The position numbers and the translations under genes are program-made. This document shows positions 33,915 to 41,495 of a stretch of 64,000 nucleotides of DNA, piece after piece. This DNA is from Solirubrum koreensis (GTDB lineage Bacteria > Bacteroidota > Bacteroidia > Cytophagales > Hymenobacteraceae), in contig NZ_BAABHA010000002.1 of the NCBI RefSeq assembly GCF_039541855.1, positions 1,244,966 through 1,308,965 of the forward strand, given 5' to 3'. The notes beneath the pieces are model-generated. The model saw nothing but the letters and a program-made list of their open reading frames with translations. It made no database searches and was not told the DNA's origin. The first letter of the stretch is position 1. The number at the start of each line of letters is the position of its first letter.

Positions 33915-35204
33915 TTAGTACGCGCCGCGGAACTTGTAGGTCTGGGCCACTTTATCAATGGCTACCACGTAGGCCGCTATGCGCATGGGAATGTTGTATT
34001 TCTGGCTGGTGGCGTACACTTTCTCGAACGCGTCGTTCATGATGCGGTCGGCGCGCTCGGTCACCATTTCCTCGGTCCACTTGAAGCCCTGCTTGTTCTG
34101 CACCCACTCGAAGTAGGATACAGTTACGCCGCCCGAGTTGGCCAGGATATCCGGTACCACCAGAATGCCTTTTTCGTTGATGATGGGGTCGGCGGAGGCC
34201 GAAGTGGGGCCGTTGGCGCCTTCCACAATCAGCTTGGCTTTGATGTCGTGGGCGTTGTGCTCGGTAATTACGTCTTCTACGGCGGCGGGCACCAGCACGT
34301 CCACGTCGGCCAGCAGCAGGTCGTCGGCGTTGTCCATCAGCGTAGCGCCCTTATAGCCGTCGAGGCGGCCGTTGTGGGCGTTTTTATAGGAAATGGCCTC
34401 GTCAACGTTGATGCCGTCGGCGTTCCAGTAAGCGCCGCTTACGTCAGATATAGCCTTGATTTTCACGCCTTGCTCGCTCAGCAACTTCGCGGCCCATGAG
34501 CCCACGTTGCCGAAGCCCTGAATAGCAGCCGAAACTTCGGTAGGCTCCAGGCCCAGCTTCTTAAGCGCGGCCAAAGCCGAAACCATTACGCCGCGGCCGG
34601 TGGCCTCGGTGCGGCCCAACGAACCACCCATAACCAGGGGCTTGCCGGTAACCACGGCGGGCGTGGTCATGCCGTTGGTTTTGGAGAATTCGTCCATTAG
34701 CCACGCCATTTCGCGGGGGCCGGTACCCATGTCGGGGGCCGGAATGTCGCGGTCGGGACCGAAAACGTCTTTCAGGGCCAGGGTGTAGGCGCGGGTGAGG
34801 CGCTCAATTTCGCCAGCACTCATGGTGGTGGGGTCGCAGATGATGCCGCCTTTGGCACCGCCGTACGGAATGTCAACCACGGCACACTTCCACGTCATCC
34901 ACGCGGCCAGGGCCTTCACCTCGTCGAGGTGCACGTTTTTATCGTAGCGGATACCGCCTTTGGAAGGACCCAGGATGGTGTTATGCACCACGCGGTAACC
35001 TTCGAACACCCGGACTTTGCCGTTGTCCATCGTGACGGGAATGTTAACGATGACCTGCTTGTCGGGTGCTTTGAGCACGTTGTAAGTCTGGTCGTCAAGC
35101 CCCAGGATATCGGCCGCGATGTTGAAGCGCGACATCATCGATTCGAGGGGGTTTTCGCGGTCCACAATGGGGGCCGGCTCTTTGTACACCGTAGTGGCAG
35201 CCAT
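33915..35204 (-). CDS. gdhA: Glutamate dehydrogenase (Glu/Leu/Phe/Val dehydrogenase family)
   Basis: A 429-residue NAD(P)-dependent enzyme interconverting glutamate with 2-oxoglutarate and ammonia. The substrate lysines lie in LGPSKGGIRY (Lys82) and WKCAVVDIPYGGAKGG (Lys106, Lys118); PAPDMGTGPREMAW follows. The NAD fold starts at AIQGFGNVGSWAAKLL (about 237), and PAAVEDVI and EGANGPTSASAD are typical. The length fits the bacterial hexameric enzyme of about 420-430 residues. A second, more distant dehydrogenase is encoded at 55847. It has its own TACCTTTG box and a terminator, and it interrupts the cdsA-psd order. Confidence 0.92.
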   Translation of the reverse strand: MAATTVYKEPAPIVDRENPLESMMSRFNIAADILGLDDQTYNVLKAPDKQVIVNIPVTMDNGKVRVFEGYRVVHNTILGPSKGGIRYDKNVHLDEVKALAAWMTWKCAVVDIPYGGAKGGIICDPTTMSAGEIERLTRAYTLALKDVFGPDRDIPAPDMGTGPREMAWLMDEFSKTNGMTTPAVVTGKPLVMGGSLGRTEATGRGVMVSALAALKKLGLEPTEVSAAIQGFGNVGSWAAKLLSEQGVKIKAISDVSGAYWNADGINVDEAISYKNAHNGRLDGYKGATLMDNADDLLLADVDVLVPAAVEDVITEHNAHDIKAKLIVEGANGPTSASADPIINEKGILVVPDILANSGGVTVSYFEWVQNKQGFKWTEEMVTERADRIMNDAFEKVYATSQKYNIPMRIAAYVVAIDKVAQTYKFRGAY

Positions 35205-35292
35205 GCGTCTGTGGGAGGGGGAAGTGAGAGTGGGGAAAATGGGAGAACAGCGGCTGCCCTTTTCGGCCGCTGAGAGGCGGAAAAAGGCGGGC

Positions 35293-35300
35293 CAAAGGTA
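35293..35300 (-). promoter_or_regulatory. Putative -7 box of gdhA
   Basis: Leftward TACCTTTG, matching TAnnTTTG, about 88 bp before the gdhA ATG. No clear -33 element. Confidence 0.45.
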
Positions 35301-35393
35301 CTAGGATTCCCCAATACGCATAAAGCGGAGCTATAGCTGCTTTAAAGAGCCGTTGCCGGCGCCGACGGTGCGAGGAAGCCGGCTGTCGATGGG

Positions 35394-35590
35394 GGTTGGG
35401 AGCTTGTAGCGGATGGTTGGGAGGCTGTCGGGGATGGTTGGCGGCGTTTCGACGGCGGTTGGCGGCTTGTCGGTGGGGGTTGGCAGCGTTCTGGGTGCGG
35501 TTGGAGGCTTGTCGTAAGGGGTTACCGACGCGTCGGGCGCGGTTGGAGGCGTGTAGTTGTGGGTCGGAAGCTTGTCGTGGATGGTAGGGT
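35394..35590. repeat. Degenerate 21-bp tandem repeat (minisatellite)
   Basis: Ten units start exactly every 21 bp (35394, 35415, 35436 and so on to 35583). The consensus is GGTTGGNNGCNTGTCGNNGNN, with about 12 of 21 positions well kept; a decayed eleventh unit may start near 35373. Because 21 is a multiple of three, all frames give seven-residue repeats: the plus strand a short LxACR-type frame, the minus strand an 86-codon stop-to-stop frame with PPT every seven residues but no ATG, GTG or TTG. With the next palindrome it fills most of the 532-bp gap between gdhA and cdsA; I see no gene there. Confidence 0.9.
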
Positions 35591-35605
35591 GCTAACCTCC
35601 GCCCT

Positions 35606-35653
35606 TACCGGGGCCTCACCCCCCGGCCCCCTCTCCCATGGAGAGGGGGAGCC
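35606..35653. repeat. Dispersed-type palindromic repeat
   Basis: Arms CCCCCTCTCC (35627-35636) and GGAGAGGGGG (35640-35649) flank CAT, preceded by CCTCACCCCCCGGCC. This is the well-known CCTCACCCCC.GGCCCCCTCTCC family of intergenic palindromes found in many bacteria, probably a REP/MITE-like sequence. Confidence 0.7.
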
Positions 35654-35736
35654 AGAAGTCAGCAACGATTGCGGCGGCTGCGGCTGGCGCCTGCGCCGCC
35701 TTGGCGGGAGGCTTTTTGGCGAAATTCAGCCTGTTC

Positions 35737-36630
35737 TTAGGTGAAGAGCAGCTGGAGGACGACGAGGACGGGCACCACGAAGAGGAAGGCGTCGAAGCGG
35801 TCGAGGAGGCCGCCGTGGCCGGGCATGATGCGGCCGGAGTCTTTGACGCCCGTGCTGCGCTTGAGCATGGATTCGGCCAGGTCGCCGAGGGGGCCGAACA
35901 CGGCGACTACGGCGGCGGCTACGAGGCGGTGCGCCAGCGGCATATCGGGCAGCAGGTAGCCGAGGGCCCAGCCCACGGCGAGGGTGAGCAGAGCGCCTCC
36001 GGCCCAGCCTTCCCAGGTTTTGCCAGGCGAAATGCTGGGAGCGAGCTTGTGCTTGCCGAAGTTTTTGCCGGCAATATAGGCGCCGGTGTCAGCGGCCCAG
36101 ATGAGGAAGAGCAGGGCGAAGATGCGGCGGTAATCGTAGCCAGTGGGACCGAAAGCCAGCATGTTGAGCCCACTCATGGGCAAGGTGACGTAGAACAGGC
36201 CGATCAGGGCCACACCCACGTTGGGAAAGGGCGAAAACGGCTGCTTTTCGCGGGGCCATGAATACATTTCGCGCAAAAACAGGATGAGAGGCAGCAAAAA
36301 GGCTATAACAACTACCTCTATGCGGACCCACTTTAAGTAGTGAGATAATTCCTGTACAAAGAGCCTGTCAGTGGCTTGGGCTATATCCAGCAGGTTGCTT
36401 ACTAAGGCGTAAACAAAAGCAGCGGCAAATATTATCAAGCTCAGGCTTATACCTACAATTGCCGCCGGCTTAAAGCCTAACTCCTTCATCATGCGGTAAA
36501 ATTCCCGCAGCATCAGGGCCTGAATCAACCCGAAGAGCAGCCCAAACGTCCACTCGCTGTACCAGATGGAGCCCAGCAGCAGCGCCGCGCCCACTACGCC
36601 CGACAGAATGCGCTGCCACATGTTGGACAT
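35737..36630 (-). CDS. cdsA: Phosphatidate cytidylyltransferase
   Basis: A 297-residue inner-membrane enzyme that makes CDP-diacylglycerol from CTP and phosphatidate. It has about seven or eight membrane segments. The C-terminal signature SMLKRSTGVKDSGRIMPGHG followed by GLLDRFDAF is the CDP-diglyceride synthetase pattern, and PSISPGKTWEGWAGG precedes it. The ATG at 36630 is chosen; the frame is open to 37050 only because it reads antisense-free through the end of the CPBP gene in another frame. It follows the CPBP gene by 109 bp on the same strand and is probably cotranscribed with it. Confidence 0.95.
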   Translation of the reverse strand: MSNMWQRILSGVVGAALLLGSIWYSEWTFGLLFGLIQALMLREFYRMMKELGFKPAAIVGISLSLIIFAAAFVYALVSNLLDIAQATDRLFVQELSHYLKWVRIEVVVIAFLLPLILFLREMYSWPREKQPFSPFPNVGVALIGLFYVTLPMSGLNMLAFGPTGYDYRRIFALLFLIWAADTGAYIAGKNFGKHKLAPSISPGKTWEGWAGGALLTLAVGWALGYLLPDMPLAHRLVAAAVVAVFGPLGDLAESMLKRSTGVKDSGRIMPGHGGLLDRFDAFLFVVPVLVVLQLLFT

Positions 36631-36739
36631 GGCAGGCTTGGCCACATCGGGCGAATTGGTAGCGGGAGGAGGCGTGGAAGGCGAGGCCAAGCGGGAGCGG
36701 GTATGGACGGGAGGAAAGGTAAAGCCGAGCTTCGGACTT

Positions 36740-37792
36740 TTACGCGGATTTGGAGCTACCGGGGGCATTGGCCACGCCGGTGCTGCTGAGGGTGTGGGCC
36801 TCGCCGGCTGCCGGAGCAGTAACGGCAATGCCTTTGCTGGTAAGCGTGTGAATTTCGGTCGTGGCGGGCGCAACAGCCCCCTCACGGCGCTGGTATAGCC
36901 AGTACAGCAGCCCGAACGATAGAACGGCCGATACCAGCATGGTGTACCACGGCAGGGCCTCGGTAGAATCGGCGTCGAACTCAATGGTGCCGCGCTGCTG
37001 CAGGTACAGGAGCAGCAGCTGAAAGAAGTTCTGGGTGAAGTGCCCGGCAATGGGTACTAAAAGATTACCGCTCCAAGCGAATAGATAACCCAACAATGCC
37101 CCCAGTACTACCCGTGGAATAAAGCCAAAGAATTGGGCGTGAATGGCGCTGAACACGACAGCCGATAACCACACGCCCCAATGTACAGAACCTGTCCAGC
37201 GGGTAAATTGGCGTAGCATCACGCCTCGAAAAGTTAACTCCTCAGCAATGGCGGGGATAACGGCCACCACCAACACGGCTACTAAAAAACGATTCGAGGA
37301 GGTAAAACGTGTGAGAAAGGTTGTTAGCTCTTGGGCTTGGTCTTCTTTTAACCGTGCCCACCGCTCGAAACCGTACAGCCAAGTGGGCAGATGCATCTCG
37401 GCGTTCCAAGCAATGAAGCCAGACATAGCCGGTACGCTCACTACCACCAGCACCATGGCAGCCAGCAGCCACCATAGTGGCACCGGGCGACGCGGCATGA
37501 AATAATCAAAAGGTTGCTGTCCTCGAATGATTGGCAGTATATAGGCTGATGCTCCAAAACCTAGCAATAGCGTCAGACCTTGCATCCACATCAGGACCTC
37601 CCACCCATAGACGTATTTGGCAGGAGACGCTACAATATTTGAAAGTTCATCTTGGTTCGTGACACCGTAACTAACAGCTCCAATTCCCAAGGTCAAGAAG
37701 AAAGCCACCACCGCACCGGTCAGCACCAGCACAAACAACAACACCAACGACAGGGCCGGATGCAGGGTATCTTCGCGGGTGAAACCTTTCAT
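36740..37792 (-). CDS. CPBP-family intramembrane metalloprotease
   Basis: A 350-residue membrane protein with about eight membrane segments. The CPBP (CAAX protease/bacteriocin-processing, Abi) motifs are present: EELTFRGVMLRQF with the paired Glu and Arg, FSAIHAQFFGF with the first His, and LLVPIAGHFTQN with the second. The last 60 residues are a Thr/Ala/Ser-rich cytosolic tail with a loose repeat (HTLTSKGIAV, HTLSSTGVAN). The ATG at 37792 begins the first membrane segment; the long upstream frame is the antisense of dusB. This gene next to cdsA is a common Bacteroidota arrangement. Substrate unknown. Confidence 0.88.
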   Translation of the reverse strand: MKGFTREDTLHPALSLVLLFVLVLTGAVVAFFLTLGIGAVSYGVTNQDELSNIVASPAKYVYGWEVLMWMQGLTLLLGFGASAYILPIIRGQQPFDYFMPRRPVPLWWLLAAMVLVVVSVPAMSGFIAWNAEMHLPTWLYGFERWARLKEDQAQELTTFLTRFTSSNRFLVAVLVVAVIPAIAEELTFRGVMLRQFTRWTGSVHWGVWLSAVVFSAIHAQFFGFIPRVVLGALLGYLFAWSGNLLVPIAGHFTQNFFQLLLLYLQQRGTIEFDADSTEALPWYTMLVSAVLSFGLLYWLYQRREGAVAPATTEIHTLTSKGIAVTAPAAGEAHTLSSTGVANAPGSSKSA

Positions 37793-37818
37793 GAGGGTGA
37801 CGGGGTTAAGCAGAGTCG

Positions 37819-37826
37819 TAAATTTG
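37819..37826 (+). promoter_or_regulatory. Putative -7 box of dusB
   Basis: TAAATTTG matches TAnnTTTG, 38 bp before the dusB GTG, in the 72-bp divergent gap with the CPBP gene. Confidence 0.45.
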
Positions 37827-37864
37827 CGCAAAATACGCTTACCCCTCCTTAACGTTCTGCCGCT

Positions 37865-38851
37865 GTGGTGTACATCCGCGACCTTGCCCTGCCCGATTTC
37901 CCGTTGCTGCTTGCGCCCATGGAGGACGTATCGGACCCGCCGTTCCGGGCCGTGTGCAAGCAAGGCGGCGCCGATTTGATGTACACGGAGTTCGTGTCGT
38001 CGGAAGGCCTGATCCGGGATGCGGCCAAGAGCCGCAAGAAGCTCGACGTGTTCGACTACGAGCGGCCCATTGGCATTCAGCTCTTTGGCTCCGACGTAGA
38101 AACCATGGGCGAGTGCGCCCGCATCAGTACCCTGGCCGGCCCCGACCTTATCGACATTAACTACGGCTGCCCGGTGAAGCAAGTGGCTTGCCGGGGCGCC
38201 GGGGCCGCCCTGCTGCGCGACATTCCTAAGATGGTGGAAATGACTGCCGCCGTGGTGCGTAATACGCACTTGCCCGTAACGGTGAAAACCCGCCTGGGCT
38301 GGGACGAGTCGACCAAAAACGTGGAAGAAGTGGCCGAACGGCTGCAGGACATCGGCATTTCGGCGCTGACGGTACACGGCCGCACCCGCGTGCAGATGTA
38401 CAAAGGCGACGCCGACTGGCGTCTGATTGCGGCCATCAAAAACAACCCGCGCATCACCATTCCCATTTTCGGCAACGGCGACATGGATTCGCCCGAGAAG
38501 GCACTGGAATACAAGAACCGCTACGGCGTGGACGGCATCATGATTGGCCGTGCCGCTATCGGCTACCCCTGGATTTTCCGCGAAATCAAGCACTTCCTGG
38601 CCACCGGCGAAAAGCTGGCCCCTCCCACCTTGGAAGAGCGCGTGGCGGCCTGCGTGATGCACTTCGAGAAGAGCATTGAGTGGAAAGGGCCGAAGCTGGG
38701 CGTGTTTGAAATGCGCCGACACTACGCGCACTACTTCAAGGGCTTAGTGGGTGCCAAGCAGTGGCGCACGCAGCTGGTGGAAGCCGGCACGCCCGACGAG
38801 GTGCGGGCTATTTTGGCCGACATTGCCCAAACCGAAGCCGTGTACGCGTAG
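37865..38851 (+). CDS. dusB: tRNA-dihydrouridine synthase
   Basis: A 328-residue flavoenzyme that reduces uridine in tRNA D-loops. The TIM-barrel begins with LPDFPLLLAPMEDVSDPPFR; DINYGCPVKQVACRGAGA holds the catalytic cysteine in GCP; TVKTRLGW and the FMN phosphate site HGRTRVQMYKG and IFGNGDM follow, then IGRAAIGYPWIF. The C-terminal helical domain recognises tRNA. The start is a GTG at 37865 or 37868; either fits, and no ATG is near. Divergent from the CPBP gene. Confidence 0.94.
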   Translation: MVYIRDLALPDFPLLLAPMEDVSDPPFRAVCKQGGADLMYTEFVSSEGLIRDAAKSRKKLDVFDYERPIGIQLFGSDVETMGECARISTLAGPDLIDINYGCPVKQVACRGAGAALLRDIPKMVEMTAAVVRNTHLPVTVKTRLGWDESTKNVEEVAERLQDIGISALTVHGRTRVQMYKGDADWRLIAAIKNNPRITIPIFGNGDMDSPEKALEYKNRYGVDGIMIGRAAIGYPWIFREIKHFLATGEKLAPPTLEERVAACVMHFEKSIEWKGPKLGVFEMRRHYAHYFKGLVGAKQWRTQLVEAGTPDEVRAILADIAQTEAVYA

Positions 38852-38883
38852 CCGCTCCAGCTTCCACGGCTTAAATTATCGTC

Positions 38884-38960
38884 ATCCCGAAAGCAGCCAA
38901 GGACCTTCTCACGCCAGAACAATTCGTTCAGCGGCGAGAAGGTCCTTGGCTGTGTGAACG
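38884..38960. repeat. Palindromic intergenic repeat
   Basis: Seventeen-base arms (38894-38910 and 38936-38952), containing AAGGACCTTCTC and GAGAAGGTCCTT, are perfect complements around a 25-base loop with the string AACAATTCGTTC. GTCATCC at 38881 and ACGTCAGAT after the hairpin may be worn outer arms. The form is that of a dispersed REP-like hairpin of Hymenobacter genomes; only one copy is in this window. Confidence 0.6.
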
Positions 38961-39012
38961 TCAGATAAGAGATGACAGACAAGAAAAGTAAGCGGGAGGA
39001 ACAGGCCCGGAA

Positions 39013-39441
39013 TTAGCTCAGCGGCAGACCCATTTGGCGGTTCATGGCGGCAGAGTCGCGGGCGCCCCAGCGGCGCTGAATGCGCCCATCTTGCACCAGA
39101 AAATGCTCCATGGCCACTATCTCGTATGATTTGCCGGTAACCGGGCTGCCGCGAAACGAGCCGACGGACTGGCCACGTTCGAGGTAGCGCACCATCACGT
39201 TGTCGCCTTCGGCCGCAACGGCCTCCACCTGCAGCTGCAGGGCAAACGCGGCGTGCAGCTCCTGCCAAACGGGAATTACCTGATCCATCGTGCCCCAACC
39301 CAGCACGCCGTACACCAGGGCGTCGTCGGCAAAAATCCGGCGCAGGGCCGGCATGTCGGCGCGGTTAAACGCTTCTACGTAATCGAGCACCACTTGCTTG
39401 TTGGCTTCGGTAGTGGTGTGGGGAAGGGCTAAGGTTTCCAT
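39013..39441 (-). CDS. SnoaL-like (NTF2-fold) protein
   Basis: A 142-residue single-domain protein with the cone-like NTF2 fold: VLDYVEAFNRADMPALRRIF at the start, a short WGTMDQVIPVWQELHAAF, VRYLERGQSVGSF in the core, and AMEHFLVQDGRIQRRWGARD near the end. These match SnoaL-like ester-cyclase/ketosteroid-isomerase-like proteins, whose substrates vary widely. The ATG at 39441 starts the folded domain; the open frame begins at 39543. It stands alone, so no substrate can be inferred. Confidence 0.8.
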   Translation of the reverse strand: METLALPHTTTEANKQVVLDYVEAFNRADMPALRRIFADDALVYGVLGWGTMDQVIPVWQELHAAFALQLQVEAVAAEGDNVMVRYLERGQSVGSFRGSPVTGKSYEIVAMEHFLVQDGRIQRRWGARDSAAMNRQMGLPLS

Positions 39442-39645
39442 GAGGTTGTGCGTTAAGCCAGAGCACGTGAAACGGCGCCCCAGCCGGGTTGAAAATTCGA
39501 AGGCAATACTACGGCCCAGGGCGGCCCTCGTCAATCGCATCATTGGGTGATGATCAAGCTCTTACCGATGGCGGCGTTGGCAAGTAGCAGCTGCGGCCAC
39601 GGTTTCCTCCCGATTCCTCGGCACTTGTTCCGACCTTTGCCGCCG

Positions 39646-40608
39646 ATGCCCTCTACTCCTCCCCCCGCTCCCGCTGCTGCCGTTGCCCCCGCCTCCCCCA
39701 CCGTAGCCGGACCGCCGCCGCACGGCACGCCACTGACGGCTTGGCTGCTGCTGGTGCTGCTGGCCTGCATTTGGGGTACTTCGTTTATTCTGATGAAAAA
39801 GGGCTTGGTGGTGTTTTCGGCCATGGAGCTGGGCGCTACGCGGGTTACGGTGGCGGCGCTGCTGCTGCTGCCGTTTGCGCTGAAGCATGTGCGGCAGGTG
39901 GAGGGCAGCCGCATTAAGTGGCTGCTGCTGAGCGGTATTATCGGCACGTTTATTCCCGCCTTCCTTTTCGCTTACGCCGAAACCAAGCTGGCCTCGGGGC
40001 TGGCCGGCGTGCTGAACGCGCTAACCGTGGCCTTTACATTGCTGGTGGGTGCGGTGTTTTTCGGGCAGCGCATTACCTGGTTGCGGGCCGTGGGCATTGC
40101 GGCGGGCTTGCTGGGCACCGTTGTTCTCATTCTGGGCGGCAGCGGCGGCGAGGCTACGCCCTCGGGCGAAGGCAACGCGTGGTACGGGCTCTACATCGTG
40201 CTGGCTACCTTCGGTTACGGCGTGAGCATCAACGTTATCAAAAGCAAATTCCACGGCATGACCTCCATGGCCGTGACCAGCGTGCTGCTGCTCTTTATTG
40301 GCGGACCGGCGCTGCTCTACCTGCTCCTGTTCACCGATTTCGTGTACAAGCTGCAGCATACGTCCGGTGCCTGGGAGGCTTTCGGCTACATTGTGCTGCT
40401 GGCTACCATGAGCACGGCGGTGGCCATGGTGCTGTTCAACAAGCTTATTCAGCAGTCCACGGCGTTGTTCGCGTCATCGAACACCTACCTGGTGCCCGTT
40501 GTGGCGTTGGGCTGGGGCCTGCTCGATGGAGAGGTTATTAACGCGTGGCACCTGCTGGGCATGGGCATTATTCTGCTGAGCGTATTCATAATTAACCGGG
40601 CTAAGTAG
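39646..40608 (+). CDS. EamA/DMT-family transporter
   Basis: A 320-residue inner-membrane protein with ten predicted membrane segments in two EamA repeats. The first starts with LLLVLLACIWGTSFILMKKGL, the second with WYGLYIVLATFGYGVSINVI. The family exports metabolites such as amino acids or nucleotides, but the substrate cannot be told. The ATG at 39646 leaves a Pro/Ala-rich tail before the first helix. A GACCTTTG string, one base off the TAnnTTTG box, ends six bases before this ATG. It is divergent from the SnoaL-like gene. Confidence 0.88.
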   Translation: MPSTPPPAPAAAVAPASPTVAGPPPHGTPLTAWLLLVLLACIWGTSFILMKKGLVVFSAMELGATRVTVAALLLLPFALKHVRQVEGSRIKWLLLSGIIGTFIPAFLFAYAETKLASGLAGVLNALTVAFTLLVGAVFFGQRITWLRAVGIAAGLLGTVVLILGGSGGEATPSGEGNAWYGLYIVLATFGYGVSINVIKSKFHGMTSMAVTSVLLLFIGGPALLYLLLFTDFVYKLQHTSGAWEAFGYIVLLATMSTAVAMVLFNKLIQQSTALFASSNTYLVPVVALGWGLLDGEVINAWHLLGMGIILLSVFIINRAK

Positions 40609-40682
40609 CTGCCACTAAATTCGCTACAAAGCTTCCTGAAACAGGTATGCAACCAATCGGTAGCGGCGGCACATCTACCGTT

Positions 40683-40690
40683 TACATTTG
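40683..40690 (+). promoter_or_regulatory. Putative -7 box of the outer-membrane protein gene
   Basis: TACATTTG matches TAnnTTTG, 60 bp before the ATG at 40751. Confidence 0.45.
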
Positions 40691-40750
40691 GCTCCGGCCA
40701 CGCGTTGCGCGGCCGGTCCAAGCAATCCTTCATTTATTACCCAACTGTTT

Positions 40751-41482
40751 ATGCGTCACTGTTTCCATGTATTACCCGTCGTATTGCTACTGACGGCCTC
40801 GGCTGCTTCGGCCCAAACTACTTACCGCCTGGGCGTACGGGTGGGCGGCAACCTGGCCACCACTTCCTTTAAAAACTATTCCGAAATCATACCGGATGTT
40901 AAAAATTCGCAAACCTTCTCCAGCATCTTTGCCGGGCAGGTGGGGGTAGTGTTCGAAGCCGAACGAGGCCGTTTTGCGTTTCAACCCGCGCTGCTTTTCT
41001 CGCAGAAGGGCACCCTACGCAAGCAGTTATCCACTTATACCGTTGCTGGAACGTCCTACGAAATCCGCCGCGAAGGAGAAACCACGATGCGCTACAACTG
41101 GATTGAAATGCCGCTGAACTTCACCTACACACTCCCGGGCACTACCGGCCTGCAGGTGTTTGCCGGACCGTATGCGGCCGTGGGCGTAGGCGGGCGGGCC
41201 GTTTCCGAAGTAACCAATAGTACCAACGACCCTAACCAGTCGGTGGCAGTCCCTACCCAGCGGTACACTAATAAAATTGAATACGGTTCATCTAACGCTT
41301 CGCCGCGGTTCGATGCCGGTGTGAACTTCGGACTGGGCTACCGCAAGGGGCCGGTACAGCTGCAGGCGGGCTATGGCCTGGGCGTTATCAACCTCTACAA
41401 CAACAGAGTACAGTCGGGCGTCGAAAATGGGGCCAATCGGGTTTTTCAGCTAACGGGCACGTATTTTCTGCCGCTGAATTAG
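40751..41482 (+). CDS. Outer-membrane beta-barrel protein (PorT-like family)
   Basis: A 243-residue protein with a signal peptide (MRHCFHVLPVVLLLTASAASAQ). The mature part alternates in short strands (YRLGVRVGGNLATTSF, RFAFQPALLFSQKGTL, YNWIEMPLNFTYTLPG, GLQVFAGPYAAVGVG), the usual order in the PorT-type outer-membrane barrel family of Bacteroidota. PorT itself serves type IX secretion, but most family members have no known role, and no other secretion genes are near. It is transcribed alone and converges with the LpxR-like gene. Confidence 0.82.
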   Translation: MRHCFHVLPVVLLLTASAASAQTTYRLGVRVGGNLATTSFKNYSEIIPDVKNSQTFSSIFAGQVGVVFEAERGRFAFQPALLFSQKGTLRKQLSTYTVAGTSYEIRREGETTMRYNWIEMPLNFTYTLPGTTGLQVFAGPYAAVGVGGRAVSEVTNSTNDPNQSVAVPTQRYTNKIEYGSSNASPRFDAGVNFGLGYRKGPVQLQAGYGLGVINLYNNRVQSGVENGANRVFQLTGTYFLPLN

Positions 41483-41495
41483 CGCCGTTACTTGC

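Noticed and set aside
35396..35587. 63-codon LxACR repeat peptide on the plus strand
   Set aside because: It arises from the 21-bp minisatellite; the start is within the repeat and no upstream promoter or homology is visible.
37793..38731. 313-codon upstream extension of the CPBP frame
   Set aside because: It is the antisense of dusB, which has clear catalytic motifs; the protease starts at the ATG at 37792.
40751..41482. PorT-like protein considered as evidence for a type IX secretion cluster
   Set aside because: The barrel family is broad, and no other type IX secretion gene lies nearby.
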